NCBI RefSeq assembly: GCF_031755915.1
Contig: NC_083384.1
Coordinates: 1,644,001-1,708,000 of the forward strand
Length of the DNA stretch: 64,000 nt
Direction of reading: 5' to 3'
DNA from: Ziziphus jujuba
Taxonomy: Eukaryota; Streptophyta; Magnoliopsida; Rosales; Rhamnaceae
Shown here: positions 12,420 to 23,195 of the stretch, one piece after another
How positions within the stretch are numbered: the first letter of the stretch is position 1
How the letters are laid out: each line of letters starts with the position of its first letter
The notes under the pieces: model-generated
What the model was told of the DNA's origin: nothing
The model's input: the letters and a program-made list of their open reading frames with translations, nothing else
Databases searched by the model: none
Made by a program: the position numbers and the translations under genes

Positions 12420-13087
12420 CTTTATGAGCATGATAGTGACTTTGGAGAAATTTTTAGAACCTGTTTGAAACATGGATTTAATAAATTTTACATATTTGAG
12501 GGGTATTTGTTTAAGAAAACAAACTTTCTGTGCCTAATTGTAGCATTGGGGAATTATTGGTTTGGGAAGGACATGGGGGTGGTTTAATGGGTCATTTTGG
12601 TGTTTTTAAAACTTTATCCTTGCTGCAAGAACATTTTTATTAGCCTAACATGAGGAGAGACGTTGAGAGAATTTGTGAAAGATGTTTGAAGTGCCAAAAA
12701 ACAAAATCAACATTGAAGCCGCATGGATTGTACAAGCCTTTGCCGATTCCTACCTATCCTTGAGTATATTTGTCTATGGATTTTATTCTTGGTTTGCCTA
12801 GGTCAAGGACAGGTAAGGATTCAATATTTTTTGTAGTAGATAGGTTTTCTAAGATCGCACATTTTATTGCATGTAATAAAACTGATGATGCATCCAATGT
12901 TGCTAATTTATTTTTCAAGGCAATTGTGAGATTGCATGGAATGCCAAGAACTATTGTTTCGGATAGGGATGCTAAGTTCTTAAGTTATTTTTGGAAAACT
13001 TTGTGGGCAAGGTTAAGTACTAAGCTTTTATTTTCAACTACTTTCCACCCACAAACAGATGGGCAAACCGAAGTTGTGAATAGAACC
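12420..13087 (+). pseudogene. Integrase N-half of element E, cut off
   Basis: Remnant of the integrase zinc-binding region (about 12420-12720, several frameshifts) and catalytic core: [24 protein letters not shown] and [10 protein letters not shown] give the D, D and E positions. Immediately after NRT the sequence jumps into the LTR (attagagaattggttg), so the C-terminal half of integrase and most of the 3' LTR are missing. Confidence 0.88.
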
Positions 13088-13280
13088 ATTAGAGAATTGG
13101 TTGTTTTAGCTTCACTTATCAATAGGTTTTCCATCCCCTATTGTGGCGTCTACATTATACCAAGGTTTCTAACCAAAAGTTGGTTAGGGGTCGAGGTCAA
13201 TTCCATTAGAACTTGAACTTAATTAAGATCTGAGCTAATATAATACGGGTTTAGGGGCAAGTGGTCCTAGGTTCGTATCA
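13088..13280 (+). repeat. 3' LTR remnant of element E
   Basis: Last ~190 bp of a family LTR, matching e.g. 22082-22272, including the segment ccatcccctattgtggcgtc and the terminus GGTTCGTATCA. Joined directly to integrase at about 13087 with two or three bases of shared sequence at the junction. Confidence 0.88.
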
Positions 13281-13295
13281 ATTACCAAAGAGGAG

Positions 13296-14338
13296 TGTTG
13301 AAAAGGTGGTAATCTTGCCACCTTATGCAAGCCAAAGTTCACCAAGGTTTGCACCCTTTTTCTTTCTTCACAATAAATATTTGTTGAATGTCTTAAAGCA
13401 ATATTTATATCTATGTTTTATGTTCTTTTTAATGCCTTTTGAATGCCTAAGTTTCGTTGTATTTAGCTTAGGAATTGTCTCTTTATTGGGTATTGGTTTT
13501 GTTTTGTAAAATGGTTATGTGCTGGAAATTATGTTTCTAGCAACATAGGTCTATTCTTGGCAGTGGAATATTCTGGGTTTTTAGAACCAGATTATGGTTT
13601 TTCTACATGTTTTAAAAGACATGTAAAAGAAAGTATCACAAAAAGAATGACTCAAAAAGGACTTGGGAAGCACAAGATATGCAGGTTGCAAGTTGGCATA
13701 ACTGCTAAGATTTCCAGCAGTTATGGCCCATGGGTTTGGGATGAATTGGAGGCCTTACCCAATTATTTTGGATCTCATATTCTCTAGATTTCATCCTTAA
13801 TATTTCAATTGCCACATGTTAAAATCAAGCAATTTGGATGAAGATATCCCAGCCTTCCATCAAGTCAAAGTAGCATTACCTGATTTAGCGAAGATAGCCT
13901 TTTGAAGTTCAAAATCTCACAAACATGTGCCACATTTGTGCACTTACATGTGAGCTGGTGGTTGAACGGTTATGTATCAGAATTTTGCTTGGAAATATGT
14001 CATTTTTGAAATTTAAAGACTTTCATTTGGTCTCACACACACTTCACATGTGTGAGACAAGTTTTGTATCTATATAATGTAACAAATGAATAAACTAAAA
14101 TGTAAAAGTGTTGTCAAGTGTGGTGTTTTGAGCCCTAACATCTTCTATTCTTCTTCATCTTCTTCTTCTTCATTCAAAACAAAAATCCTAACAAACCATA
14201 ACATCACCATGCCAAAAACAAACACAAAAAACACCTAAACACCAAACCAAAAATTGGATTAAAGGTTGTGTAAAAGACTAACACCTTGTGTACAACACTC
14301 TTGCCCAAGTGAACCCAAAACCACACGAAACGCCAATG
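13296..14338 (+). repeat. 3' LTR of copia-2
   Basis: 1043 bp, starting TGTTGAAAAGG right after the polypurine tract CCAAAGAGGAG and ending CGCCAATG, where the canonical CA end has decayed. Followed by TSD AAAGA. Same internal landmarks as the 5' LTR. Confidence 0.92.
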
Positions 14339-14343
14339 AAAGA

Positions 14344-14543
14344 AAACAAAGTGCGATAAAAAAAATAAAAGGGACTCTACTTGTTTATGTATTGGTAACC
14401 ATTTAAATACACGTGAATGGGTTGTTCTAGAACCCTGCATGTACATATCCGAAAGTGCAGCAGCTACCACCTATAGTGATAAAGCTAAGTTTGTCAACAA
14501 TCAAGAGATACAACAAGGAAATCTTTATCTAATATGGGTAGAC
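14344..14543. other. Unassigned 200-bp remnant between copia-2 and element C
   Basis: Original flank of the copia-2 insertion. By position it should be the sequence beyond the PBS of the reversed copia-1, possibly part of its LTR. I see no coding signal and no match elsewhere in the window. It ends abruptly at the LTR start TGATGTGATTCC at 14544. Confidence 0.4.
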
Positions 14544-15673
14544 TGATGTGATTCCACCCGAGCCCGCTCAATTGATAACCTGCTGGGTTGTTGACCCGAT
14601 ACGGATTAAGACCAGACCAATCACAAGAGCTCAAATTAAGAGATTTAAGGACAACCTAGGAGCATTTATACAGGGGGTAATCAATTCACAACAGAGCTTG
14701 TCCATACTTGAAGATACAAAGCCTATTCTAAGCATCTAAGTGGTGGAAGCCGATACGGACCCGAGTAGCGATTTTGGTGAAAAGATGGACACCAAGCAGC
14801 ATGAAATGGTTCCAAAACTTTATGGATTCAATACATATGTCTAAGAGGATATGGAATCAAGTCAAGCCAGCTTCAAAGGCATTCAAAAAGGGGTTATACG
14901 GACAGCTTCAAATTGGCCTATTTTTACTATATTTTGTGCTGGCTTTACCGTATTTGTCTGAGTTGGTTTTTTCTCTTTCTTACAAGCAAGGGCAACGTGT
15001 GGGACTTCATGGTCAGCTTATTTGGCATCCTACAAAGCATATTGAAGTTGATTTGGAGCTCAAATTGGTCAAAGAATGGTCAAAGTCAACTTAGTCAAAA
15101 AGCTAGTATTTTAGTTTCCTAATTTGATTATACTTTTTGTTTTAGGAAATTACCATTACTTTTTGATTTTTATTTATTTATTTGCTGGACAAATAATTTT
15201 AGGAAAGTTCTTATTTTATTATTTTCATTGTAAATTAATTATTTCCTAATCTAAAATAAAGGAATTAATTAATTAGAATTTAGATTTAGGAAAGTAGGAA
15301 ATTCGGCCACTTTAGGAAAGGTTATTGTATGGCCGATTTTCCTTATGTCCTCTAGGGTTTATTGTGTGAATTTTCCAGCCTATTTAAAGGCTTGCTTTAT
15401 CAATAATAAACAGTAAATTATTCATGCAGAAAATTAATTGTGAGAGTGAATTCTCTTTGTTCTCTTTGAACAGCTAAAACACCATTAGTGAATGAGTGTT
15501 TTAGTTTGACTTATCAATAGGACATCCATCACCTATTGTGGCGTCTTCATCATATACCAAGGTTTCTAATTGCAGGTTGGTTAGGAGTTGAGGTGACGAT
15601 TAAAACTTGAACATAATTAGATCTGGGCTAATATAATACAGGTTTAGGAGCAGGTCGTCCTAGGTTCGTATCA
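14544..15673 (+). repeat. 5' LTR of element C (family 2)
   Basis: 1130 bp from TGATGTGATTCC to TTCGTATCA, followed by a PBS. The pol-tail coding part ([19 protein letters not shown], about 14608-14670) has the family 2 form, with Ile in place of Ala after the Gln. TATTTAAAGG (about 15382) is a plausible TATA element. Confidence 0.9.
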
Positions 15674-16729
15674 TTTGGTATCAGAGCAAATTTTGTTCAG
15701 GTTTGATCTATCTTTATTTGCTTTATTTGTTTTTGTGTTATTCTACAATTTTAGCATTAGGTTAAGGTTGCATCCATCCCATACACGTTCTGCATCTTAA
15801 AAAAAAATAAAAATTCATTCATAGTTTAATTAGGTTTCCTAGTTTTATCGTATTTTTGTTTCCTAGTTTGTTGGTTTTTTTTCATCATTGTTCTTGTTAA
15901 TTTTGGTTTTTGTTGATTTCCCTTTGCTGTTTTAGTCTTAAATATTTGCATTCATATATTCAAAAGAAAAAAAAAAAAGAAGAAGGATTTGCAGCAACAT
16001 ATAAAAAAAAAGAAAAAAAAATCGCACAATTTGAATTTTTGATTGGGAGGTCATGGGTTTGGTGTTTGTTTTGGGGTTGGAATTGCAATTTTGGTAATTA
16101 TTCTTGCTACTGCAGTTGTTTATGTTGTGTGAGTAAAAAAAAAAAAGAGTGTGATATTTTGAGTTTCTGGAGAATTATTTTGTTGGATATTTGAATTTTG
16201 AATGCTTAAATTATTTGGATTAAAATTAGTTAAAGGATTTGATACGAAACTTGAATTACAAGAACAACAACCAACACTTTTCTATATTTTTTTTCTCTTT
16301 GATTTTTGTTCGTATTTGAATTTCTTCTTTTAGAATTTTATTCTTGAACTCATAATCTATTACCATCTGGTCCAGTTCTTCAAAATTCCAAATTTTTCTC
16401 ATTAATTTGCTTTAGTTTACCTAGAAAAGCTGAAAACTAGGTTTTGTTGAATTCCTTCGGTATTGCCTATTTTTATTTTTTTTGCTACTGTTTTGTTGAT
16501 AAGTTTAATTAAAATATACTTGTGATCTAATTGCTGTTTTTTTGGGTGTTTTAATTAGAACTTTGAGATAATTCATTGAGAGGAAAAAGGCAAGAGAGTG
16601 TGAGCACAAAAGAGGGTTAAAAGCCGAAACTAGTGTGCAAACATGAGTGTCGAGTTGTTAATTGAGTGAAACATGTGAGGGAGTGAATCTGGTGAGAATT
16701 TATTTTATTTTTGTATTATTCATACTAAC
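15674..16729 (+). other. Leader and PBS of element C
   Basis: The PBS TGGTATCAGAGC is at 15676-15687. The ~1.05-kb leader up to the gag ATG has A-rich runs (15963-16022 and 16136-16146) equivalent to those in A, D, F, G and H. No ORF in it has family support. Confidence 0.82.
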
Positions 16730-18023
16730 ATGGCAGATTCAAGGGTGAGAAGAGGAGATCCACCTTTGGGAATTAATGAAGAGGAGTCCGTAGGATTTAA
16801 AGGTGATTTCCGAGCTACGGGGAATGGTGAGCAAAAGGACATGAGGGCTGTCTTGGAGCAATTGTAGCGGATGAATGCCCAATTTGACAATATAGATCAA
16901 AGGATGGACATGATAAAAACATCACAAAGAGGGCTGAATATAAGATTGGATGCTTATGGAGGACGAGGTCAAGGTTGAGGAGGCCGAGGGCGACCAAGAG
17001 AGGAATTCAGGGAAGTAACTATGGAGATGACTTGGATGAAGGGTTTGATGAAATTTTTGAACCTCAAGAAAGGATAATCCATGGGAGACCAGAAAGGAAT
17101 GAAGATGATGATCTTGGCAACATCAAGGTAAACATCCCACCATTCATGGGTAAAAGTGATCCGGAAGCATATTTGGAATGGGAAGAGAAAATGGAGATGA
17201 TTTTCGATTGTCATCATTATTTGGAGGCCAAGAAGGTGAAGATGGCAGAAATGGAGTTTGGTCATGATGCACTCCAATGGTGGACCAATGAGCAAAACAC
17301 CCGAAGGAGAGTTGGCGTTCACTTGATCATTATATGACGACAAATGAAAGGAGCCATGAGGAAGCGATTTGTACCGTCATACTATCATAGGTCGCTACAT
17401 CAAAGGCTTCAATATTTATCACAAGGAAGTAGGTCCGTGGAGGATTATTACAAGGAGATGGAGATGCTTATGATGAGGTTGGCAAGGTTTTTGGGTGGTT
17501 TGAATCGTGAGATAGCCAACAAATTAGAACTTCAACAATATGTAGAACTGGAGGAGATGCTTCATATGGCCATCAAAATTGAAAATCAATTCAAGAGAAG
17601 GGGTACAAGCTCACAGTTCAGAGGAGATTCAAGCAGCGGGAGGACCAATCAAAGTGTTTGGAGAAGCAATCCCATCTTTGACAACAAGCCAAAACCGAAA
17701 CTTGAAGAAGATAGTTCCAATCGGCCAAAAAGAGAAGCTAAAGCCGAAGCTGTCCAAGCACATAAATATGAAGGTAAATCTAATCATAAACCTTCAAGAA
17801 CTCATGAAATTGTGTCTTTTAAGTGCCAAGGAAAAGGACACATAACCAATCAATGCCCAAATAGAAGAATCATGGTGCTGAAAGGTAATGGTGAACTAGA
17901 ATCTGAAAGCGAGGAAAGTGGGGGAGAGGCCGAATTGAATGATGAAGAAAGTGGAAAGGATGAACATGAAGAAACCGAAACACTCCAACCTTCAAGGGCT
18001 GACTTGAGCTTTGTTGCAAGATG
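16730..18023 (+). pseudogene. Gag of element C (diverged family 2)
   Basis: The ATG at 16730 opens MADSRVRRGDPPLGINEEESV. The capsid block at 17120-17340 is clear. Breaks: TAG at about 16865, a stop and frameshift near 16978-17010, and TGA in TWRQ (17336). About ten residues are deleted between MMRL and ARFLGG (about 17480), and the first zinc-knuckle Cys is Ser (SFKCQGKGHITNQC). The N-terminal third differs clearly from other copies, suggesting an older or separate sub-lineage. Confidence 0.88.
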
Positions 18024-18477
18024 AGTCTTTTCTGTATACAAAGATGAGGAACAAATCCAAAGAGAGAACATCTTCCACACCCGACGTGAAATTCAAGGTA
18101 AGATTTATAGTATGATTATTGATAGTGGAAGTTGTACAAATGTAATTAGTAACATTATAGTTGATAAACTAGGCCTAACAACTATTAAACATCCAGAACC
18201 TTATAGATTACAATGGCTTAATGATAGTGGTGAAATAAAAGTGAATAAACAAGCCAAGGTAAAATTTAGTATAGATAAATATGTGGATGTTGTTTTGTGT
18301 GATGTTGTACCTATGCATGCCGGACATATTCTATTAGGTAGACCATGGAAATTTGATAAAGATGCTACTTATTTTGGTCAAGAGAATTGTATTGTTTTTA
18401 GATTCAAAGGCAAGAAGGTGAATCTGGAGCCATTAACTCCAAAGGAAGTATATAGAGACCAATTACAAATCCAATAA
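18024..18477 (+). pseudogene. Protease region of element C
   Basis: Retropepsin-like domain, open from the TGA at 18022 to the TAA at 18475. Active-site DSG in MIIDSGSCTNVIS at 18112-18150 and HILLGRPWKFD at about 18325. Joined to gag through a stop (RADLSFVAR then TGA). Confidence 0.86.
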
Positions 18478-19146
18478 AGGAGGGAGGCTTAAACACTCAA
18501 GGAGAAGGTTAGTATGGCACTAACGGCCACCATCAATCCAAGAAGGTAAGTTCGAGCTTGCTGTCCAAGGTAAGGATTTTAAAACACAAATTGAGTCGAA
18601 AAACCATGAGAAGGCCGAAAGTGAGGTGAGAAGAATGGAGAAACCCGAGAGAAATGGTGAGAAAACTGAGAGGGAGGAAAAATGTGTGGTGGCCGAGAAA
18701 GAGAAAGGAAAATAAAGGAAAGAAAGAAAAGGTAAAAAATTTTATTTGAGTTTTGGGGATGTTAAAAAGGCTATCTTGGGTAAGAAATCATTGCTGGTTA
18801 TGAATTATAAAGATGCTAATTTAAAAATTCTTTTGTTGTATAGAACTTTATCTGCATTATTAAAAGCTTTACTTAGTGGAAATTTGAGAATTTGGGAGAT
18901 ATTAGTTGCTAATATTAAAAAGTGTGATGAATTTGTATTTCTAGTATTTGTTGTGATAGTGCTTGACCCAGGAGATTTGGTTTTGTTGCACTTAATAAAG
19001 GAGAGGTTCCCCGAACAAAAAAAAAGGTCCAAGCCTATAACGCATGTGGACGGATCTTTTCAAGTTTTGGAGCCGAATAACTAGAATGCCTACAAGCTTG
19101 ATTTACCGGGTGAGTATAACATGAGTGCGGCATTTAATGTTGCTAA
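18478..19146 (+). pseudogene. Chimeric linker/integrase-tail segment of element C
   Basis: Shows the family 2 fusion: a linker (SFGDVKKAILGKKSLLVMN) joined directly to an integrase fragment (RTLSALLKALLSGNLRIWE). Next comes a short RT-derived piece (ANIKKC) and then the integrase C-terminal GPY-like part (DPGDLVLLHLIKERFPEQ, DGSFQVLEPNN). Thus the RT core, RNase H and integrase catalytic core are absent at this point. At about 19143 (AAFNVAN) the sequence jumps back into an autonomous RT ([16 protein letters not shown]), the recombination point of the composite. Confidence 0.82.
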
Positions 19147-21718
19147 TCTTAGAAAGGAAAGATTGTTTGCTAACATTAAAAAATGTGAATTTTGCAAAGA
19201 AGAGCTTGTGTTTCTAGGATTTGTAGTAAGTGCTGCAGGAATCAAAGTTGACCAAGCTAAGGTGAAAGCAATTCAAGAGTGGCCGGTTCCTACTTCTATC
19301 ACCCAAGTGAGGAGCTTTCATGGCTTGGCAAGCTTTTATAGAAGATTTGTCAAGGATTTTAGTACCATAGCAGCACCATTGAATGAAGTTGTCAAGAAGA
19401 ATGTTGGATTCAAATGGGGGGAAGTACAAGAAAAATTTCTTAATTTGTTGAAAGAAAAATTGTGTAATGCACCTTTGTTAGTTTTGCCAAATTTTTCTAA
19501 GACTTTTGAAATTGAATGTGATGCTTCGGGTGTAGGTATTGGAGCTGTCTTAATGCAAGAAGGAAGACCCATAGCCTACTTTAGTGAAAAATTAAATGGA
19601 GCTGCCCTAAACTACCTGACTTATGGCAAGGAGATGTATGCTTTGGTGAGGGCTTTGGAGACGTGGCAGCATTATCTTATGCCAAAGGAGTTTGTGATTC
19701 ATACGGATCATGAGTCTTTGAAGCATATGAAGGGTCAAGGAAAGCTCAACCGAAGGCATGCTAAGTGGATTGAATTTATTGAAACATTTCCATATGTGAT
19801 CCGCTACAAAAAAGGTAAGGAAAATGTGGTTGCAGATGCATTATCCCGAAGGTATGTGCTCTTTTATACCTTAGATGCTAGATTGCTTGGATTTGAACAA
19901 TTGAAAGAACTTTATGAGCATGATAGTGACTTTGGAGAAATTTTTAGAACCTGTTTGAAACATGGATTTAATAAATTTTACATATTTGAGGGATATTTGT
20001 TTAAGGAAAACAAACTTTGTGTGCCTAATTGTAGTATTAGGGAATTATTGGTTCGGGAAGGACATGGGGGTGGTTTAATGGGCCATTTTGGTATTTGAAA
20101 AACTTTATCCTTGCTGCAAGAACATTTTTATTGGCCTAACATGAGGAGAGATGTTGAGAGAATTTGTGAAAGATGTTTGAAGTGCCGAAAATCAAAATCA
20201 ACATTGAAACCGCATGGATTGTATAAGCCTTTGCCGATCCCTATCTATCCTTGGGTAGATTTGTCTATCGATTTTATTCTTGGGTTGCCTAGGTCAAGGA
20301 CAGGTAAGGATTCAATATTTTTTGTAGTAGATAGGTTTTCTAAGATGGCACATTTTATTGCATGTAACAAAACTGATGATGCATCCAATATTGCTAATTT
20401 ATTTTTCAAGGAAATTGTGAGACTGCATGGAATGCCAAGAACTATTGTTTCGAATAGGGATGCTAAGTTCTTAAGCTATTTTTGGAAAACATTGTGGGCT
20501 AAATTAGGCACTAAGCTTTTATTTTCAACTACTTGTCATCCACAAACTGATGGACAAACCGAAGTAGTAAATAGAACCTTGTCTGCATTGTTGAAAGCAT
20601 TAATTAGTAGAAATTTAAGGACTTGGGAAGAATGTTTGCCACATGTTGAATTTGCATATAATAGGTCTTTACATTCAGCAACGAAATTTACTCCCTTTGA
20701 AATTGTTTATGGTTTTAATCCTTTGACTCCATTAGATTTAACACCTTTGCCTTTAAGTGAGCGTGCTAATCTAGATGGAAAACAAAAAGCTGATTTTGTA
20801 AAGCAGATTCATGAGAAGACCCGAGCAAACATTGAGAGGAGGATCGAGCAATATGCAAAGGTGACTAATCAAGGCCAAAAATCAATGGTGTTTGAACCTG
20901 GAGATTGGGTGTGGCTGCATTTAAGGAAAGAAAGATTTCCCGAACAAAGGAAATTAAAACTCATGCCGAGGGGTGATGGACCTTTTCAAGTTTTGGAGAG
21001 GATAAACGACAATGCCTACAAACGTGATCTACCGGGAGAGTATAGTGTTAGTGCCACCTTTAATGTTGCTGATTTATCTCCTTTTGCTGCAGGTGATGAC
21101 TTCGATTTGAGGACAAATCTTTTTCAAGAGGAGGGGAATGATGCGAATCCACCCGAGACTGTTCGACCGACAACCCACTGGGGTGCTGACCCAATACAAA
21201 TGAAGGTGGGACCAATCACTAGGGCCCAAGCCAAGACGTTCAAGGACAATATTGCTGTCTTCATACAAGGAATAAGTCATAGTCAAGAGCGGTTGGCCAT
21301 ATCTAAAGAACCAAGGCCTGTTTTACTCATACAAGCAATAGAAGCCAAAACAGGCCCGGGTGACGTTTTTGGTGATAATAAGGAGGCTGGGTTGTATGAA
21401 TTGGAACCCCATCCTTATGGGTTCAATTCATATGGAGGATGTGTCATAGAAACCAGCCAAAGCAGCTTCAAAGCCGAACAACAAGGTGGTTTGCGCACAA
21501 GGGGACGAAAAGGCCGGATTTGCTGTATTCCTTGCTGGCTTTACTGTATTTTACTGTATTACCCTTTTCTCATACTTCCAAGCAAGGGCAACGTGAGGAA
21601 CTTCACAATAAGCTTATTTGGAATCCCACAAACACTATTGAAGCTGATTTGGAGTCCAATTGGATCGAAGAAGGGTCATTACCAACATAGCCGAAATTTA
21701 CCATTTTTAGTTTCCTAA
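19147..21718 (+). pseudogene. RT C-terminus, RNase H, integrase and LTR-encoded tail of element C
   Basis: Family 1 pol lacking the RT palm (no YFDD). Present are the RT thumb ([13 protein letters not shown]), RNase H ([27 protein letters not shown]), integrase zinc-binding domain, catalytic core and GPY-like domain. A one-base loss at about 20096 shifts the frame (GHFGI then stop), and coding resumes at 20111. The second catalytic Asp is Asn (VSNRDAKF, codon 20453-20455). The second ORF (535 codons) continues through the polypurine tract into the 3' LTR and ends at 21718, well past the stop used in H. Confidence 0.88.
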
Positions 21719-22272
21719 TTTGTTCTTACTTTTTGTTTTAGGAAACTACCATTACTTTTAGGTTTTTATTTATTTAGTTTCTAGACAAATAACTTTAGTA
21801 AGGTTTTTATTTTATTCTTTCCATTGTAAATTAATTAATTCCTAATTTAATATAAAGGAATTAATTAATTAAACTTAGATTAGGAAAGAAAGTATAGTTT
21901 CGGCCAACTAGAATTCTTTTTGTGAGTGGCCGATTTTACGTAGGGTTTTTAGGGTTTATTTTGTTTCTTTCAAAGCCTATTTAAAGGCTTAGTTATCAAT
22001 AATAATTGACTTTGATTTGATTAAAAAAATACTTGTGAGATTAATTATCTCTTTGTTCTTTGAGAACACCTAAAACACCATTAGAGAATTGGTTGTTTTA
22101 GCTTGACTTATCAATAGGTTTTCCATCCCCTATTGTGGCGTCTACATTATACCAAGGTTTCTAACCATAGGTTGGTTAGGGGTTGAGGTCCATTCCATTA
22201 GAACTTGAACTTAATTGAGATCTAGGCTAAAATAATACGGGTTTAGGAGCAGGTTGTCCTAGGTTCGTATCA
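21139..22272 (+). repeat. 3' LTR of element C (family 1)
   Basis: 1134 bp, starting TGATGCGAATCC right after GAGGAGGGGAA and ending TTCGTATCA. Contains the pol tail ([14 protein letters not shown]), a TATTTAAAGG element (about 21980) and upstream aggtttt/agggttt motifs. Its outer end abuts plastid DNA. Confidence 0.9.
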
Positions 22273-22527
22273 ATTAACTCTTTCATCCTATTGACTCAGC
22301 TCATCTCATGTGGAAAAAAAATCGTTCAAAATTTGAAAATCGTACCGAATCCTTCTAAGTTAATTGTTTTTTTATTTAGCATTTCTTTTTTTTTTAGCAT
22401 ATCCTTTTTTTAACTTATACATGATATATGAAATGAATGAAACTTCAGCTCATTGATCTATAAAAAGAACGTACAAATATTCTTCGAATATCTGTAGTTG
22501 TAGAAGTGAAGATGAGTTTCTGATTAT
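22273..22527. other. Plastid-derived spacer 3' of ndhJ
   Basis: AT-rich non-coding stretch between the LTR end and the ndhJ stop, with poly-T runs typical of a chloroplast spacer. With 3434-4226 it likely makes up the trnF-ndhJ spacer split by nested elements. Confidence 0.6.
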
Positions 22528-23009
22528 TCAATGAGCATCCTGTAGTTCATAAAAATTAGGGGCAATATGATCCTTACATAAAGGCCATCCTGTCCAACTT
22601 TCCGGCATTAAGATATGTTTTACACGTGGATGATTATTATAAGCGATTCCCAACATATCATAAGATTCCATTTTTTGAAAATCGGCATTTTTCCAAACCC
22701 AGAAAACAGACAAAATTCTAGGATTCCTCCTTGGGGTAAATACTTTTATGCATACTTCATCCAGTTGATCCATACCATACCATACTCTGTTCGCGTAAGA
22801 CAATACACACTGGCTAACAGTCCACCTGGTGCTACATCATAGGCACATTGGGAGTGTAGATAATTGTAACAATATACATATAAAATGATAGCAATGGAAT
22901 GCCAATCCTCCGGCTTTATTTGTAAACTCTCTATTCCTTGGTAATCGAAACCTAAATATCTATGAACTAGCCCATGTTTGACTAATCAAGCAGGTAAATG
23001 ACCCTGCAT
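22528..23009 (-). pseudogene. ndhJ: Plastid ndhJ copy, broken
   Basis: NADH dehydrogenase-like (NDH) complex subunit J of chloroplasts, here a nuclear plastid-DNA copy. From the ATG at 23007-23009 (MQGHLPA) through [15 protein letters not shown] and [12 protein letters not shown] to LQDAH and a TGA at 22528. Trp codon 8 is a stop (TGA). A 5-bp tandem duplication (TGGTA) near 22787 shifts the frame: the span is 482 bp, where an intact gene would be about 477. Many missense changes. Gene order ndhJ-ndhK-ndhC is as in chloroplasts. Confidence 0.95.
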
Positions 23010-23195
23010 CTTTTTTATCTCTCCCACATTTTTATTTGTATTGTATTTTATTTGTATTGTATAAGTAGTTTATTTGTGTACGTATTATAAACATTTGACA
23101 TTTACGATTACGATGAAATTTATGAAGATTGGCTTGCTGTTTGGTATTTTGTATATGTACAAAAAAAACAAAACCTCCTGCCTAATTCACGAAGC

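Larger units (their letters stand above)
8978..13280 (+). mobile_element. Truncated Ty3/gypsy element E (family 1) nested in copia-2
   Basis: Bounded by TSD ATTAC at 8973-8977 and 13281-13285. The left terminus keeps only the first ~20 bp of the LTR (TGATGCGAATCC...), then jumps into gag near 8998. This removes most of the LTR, the PBS, the leader and the gag start. On the right, integrase jumps at about 13087 into the last ~190 bp of the LTR, which ends TTCGTATCA at 13280. The preserved termini and TSD show an originally full insertion that later lost two internal segments. Confidence 0.9.
5262..14338 (+). mobile_element. Ty1/copia element copia-2 with nested gypsy E
   Basis: Complete but degenerate copia element. 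The LTRs at 5262-6310 and 13296-14338 both start TGTTGAAAAGG. The flanking 5-bp TSD AAAGA is at 5257-5261 and 14339-14343. A PBS (TGGTATCAGAAC) follows the left LTR and a polypurine tract (CCAAAGAGGAG) precedes the right one. Element E (8978-13280) sits between the RNase H end of pol and the polypurine tract. Visible divergence between the LTRs and heavy coding decay make this an old insertion. It landed next to the PBS of the reversed copia-1. Confidence 0.92.
14544..22272 (+). mobile_element. Composite gypsy element C (family 2 left half, family 1 right half)
   Basis: Has a family 2 LTR on the left (14544-15673, start TGATGTGATTCC) and a family 1 LTR on the right (21139-22272, start TGATGCGAATCC). 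The interior switches from the non-autonomous chimeric type to autonomous pol at about 19147. The flanks do not match (GTAGAC left, ATTAAC right), so there is no TSD. Likely a recombination product of two elements, or a template-switch copy whose flank was later lost. Right flank is the plastid ndhJ block. Confidence 0.82.

Noticed and set aside
21439..21690. Independent ORFs within LTRs (also 31196-31477, 38366-38590, 52126-52329, 56653-56856)
   Set aside because: These are chance frames beyond the pol-tail stop, differing among copies by single substitutions; no sign of constraint.
14544..22272. Treating C as a normal single insertion
   Set aside because: The two LTRs belong to different families and no target duplication is found.
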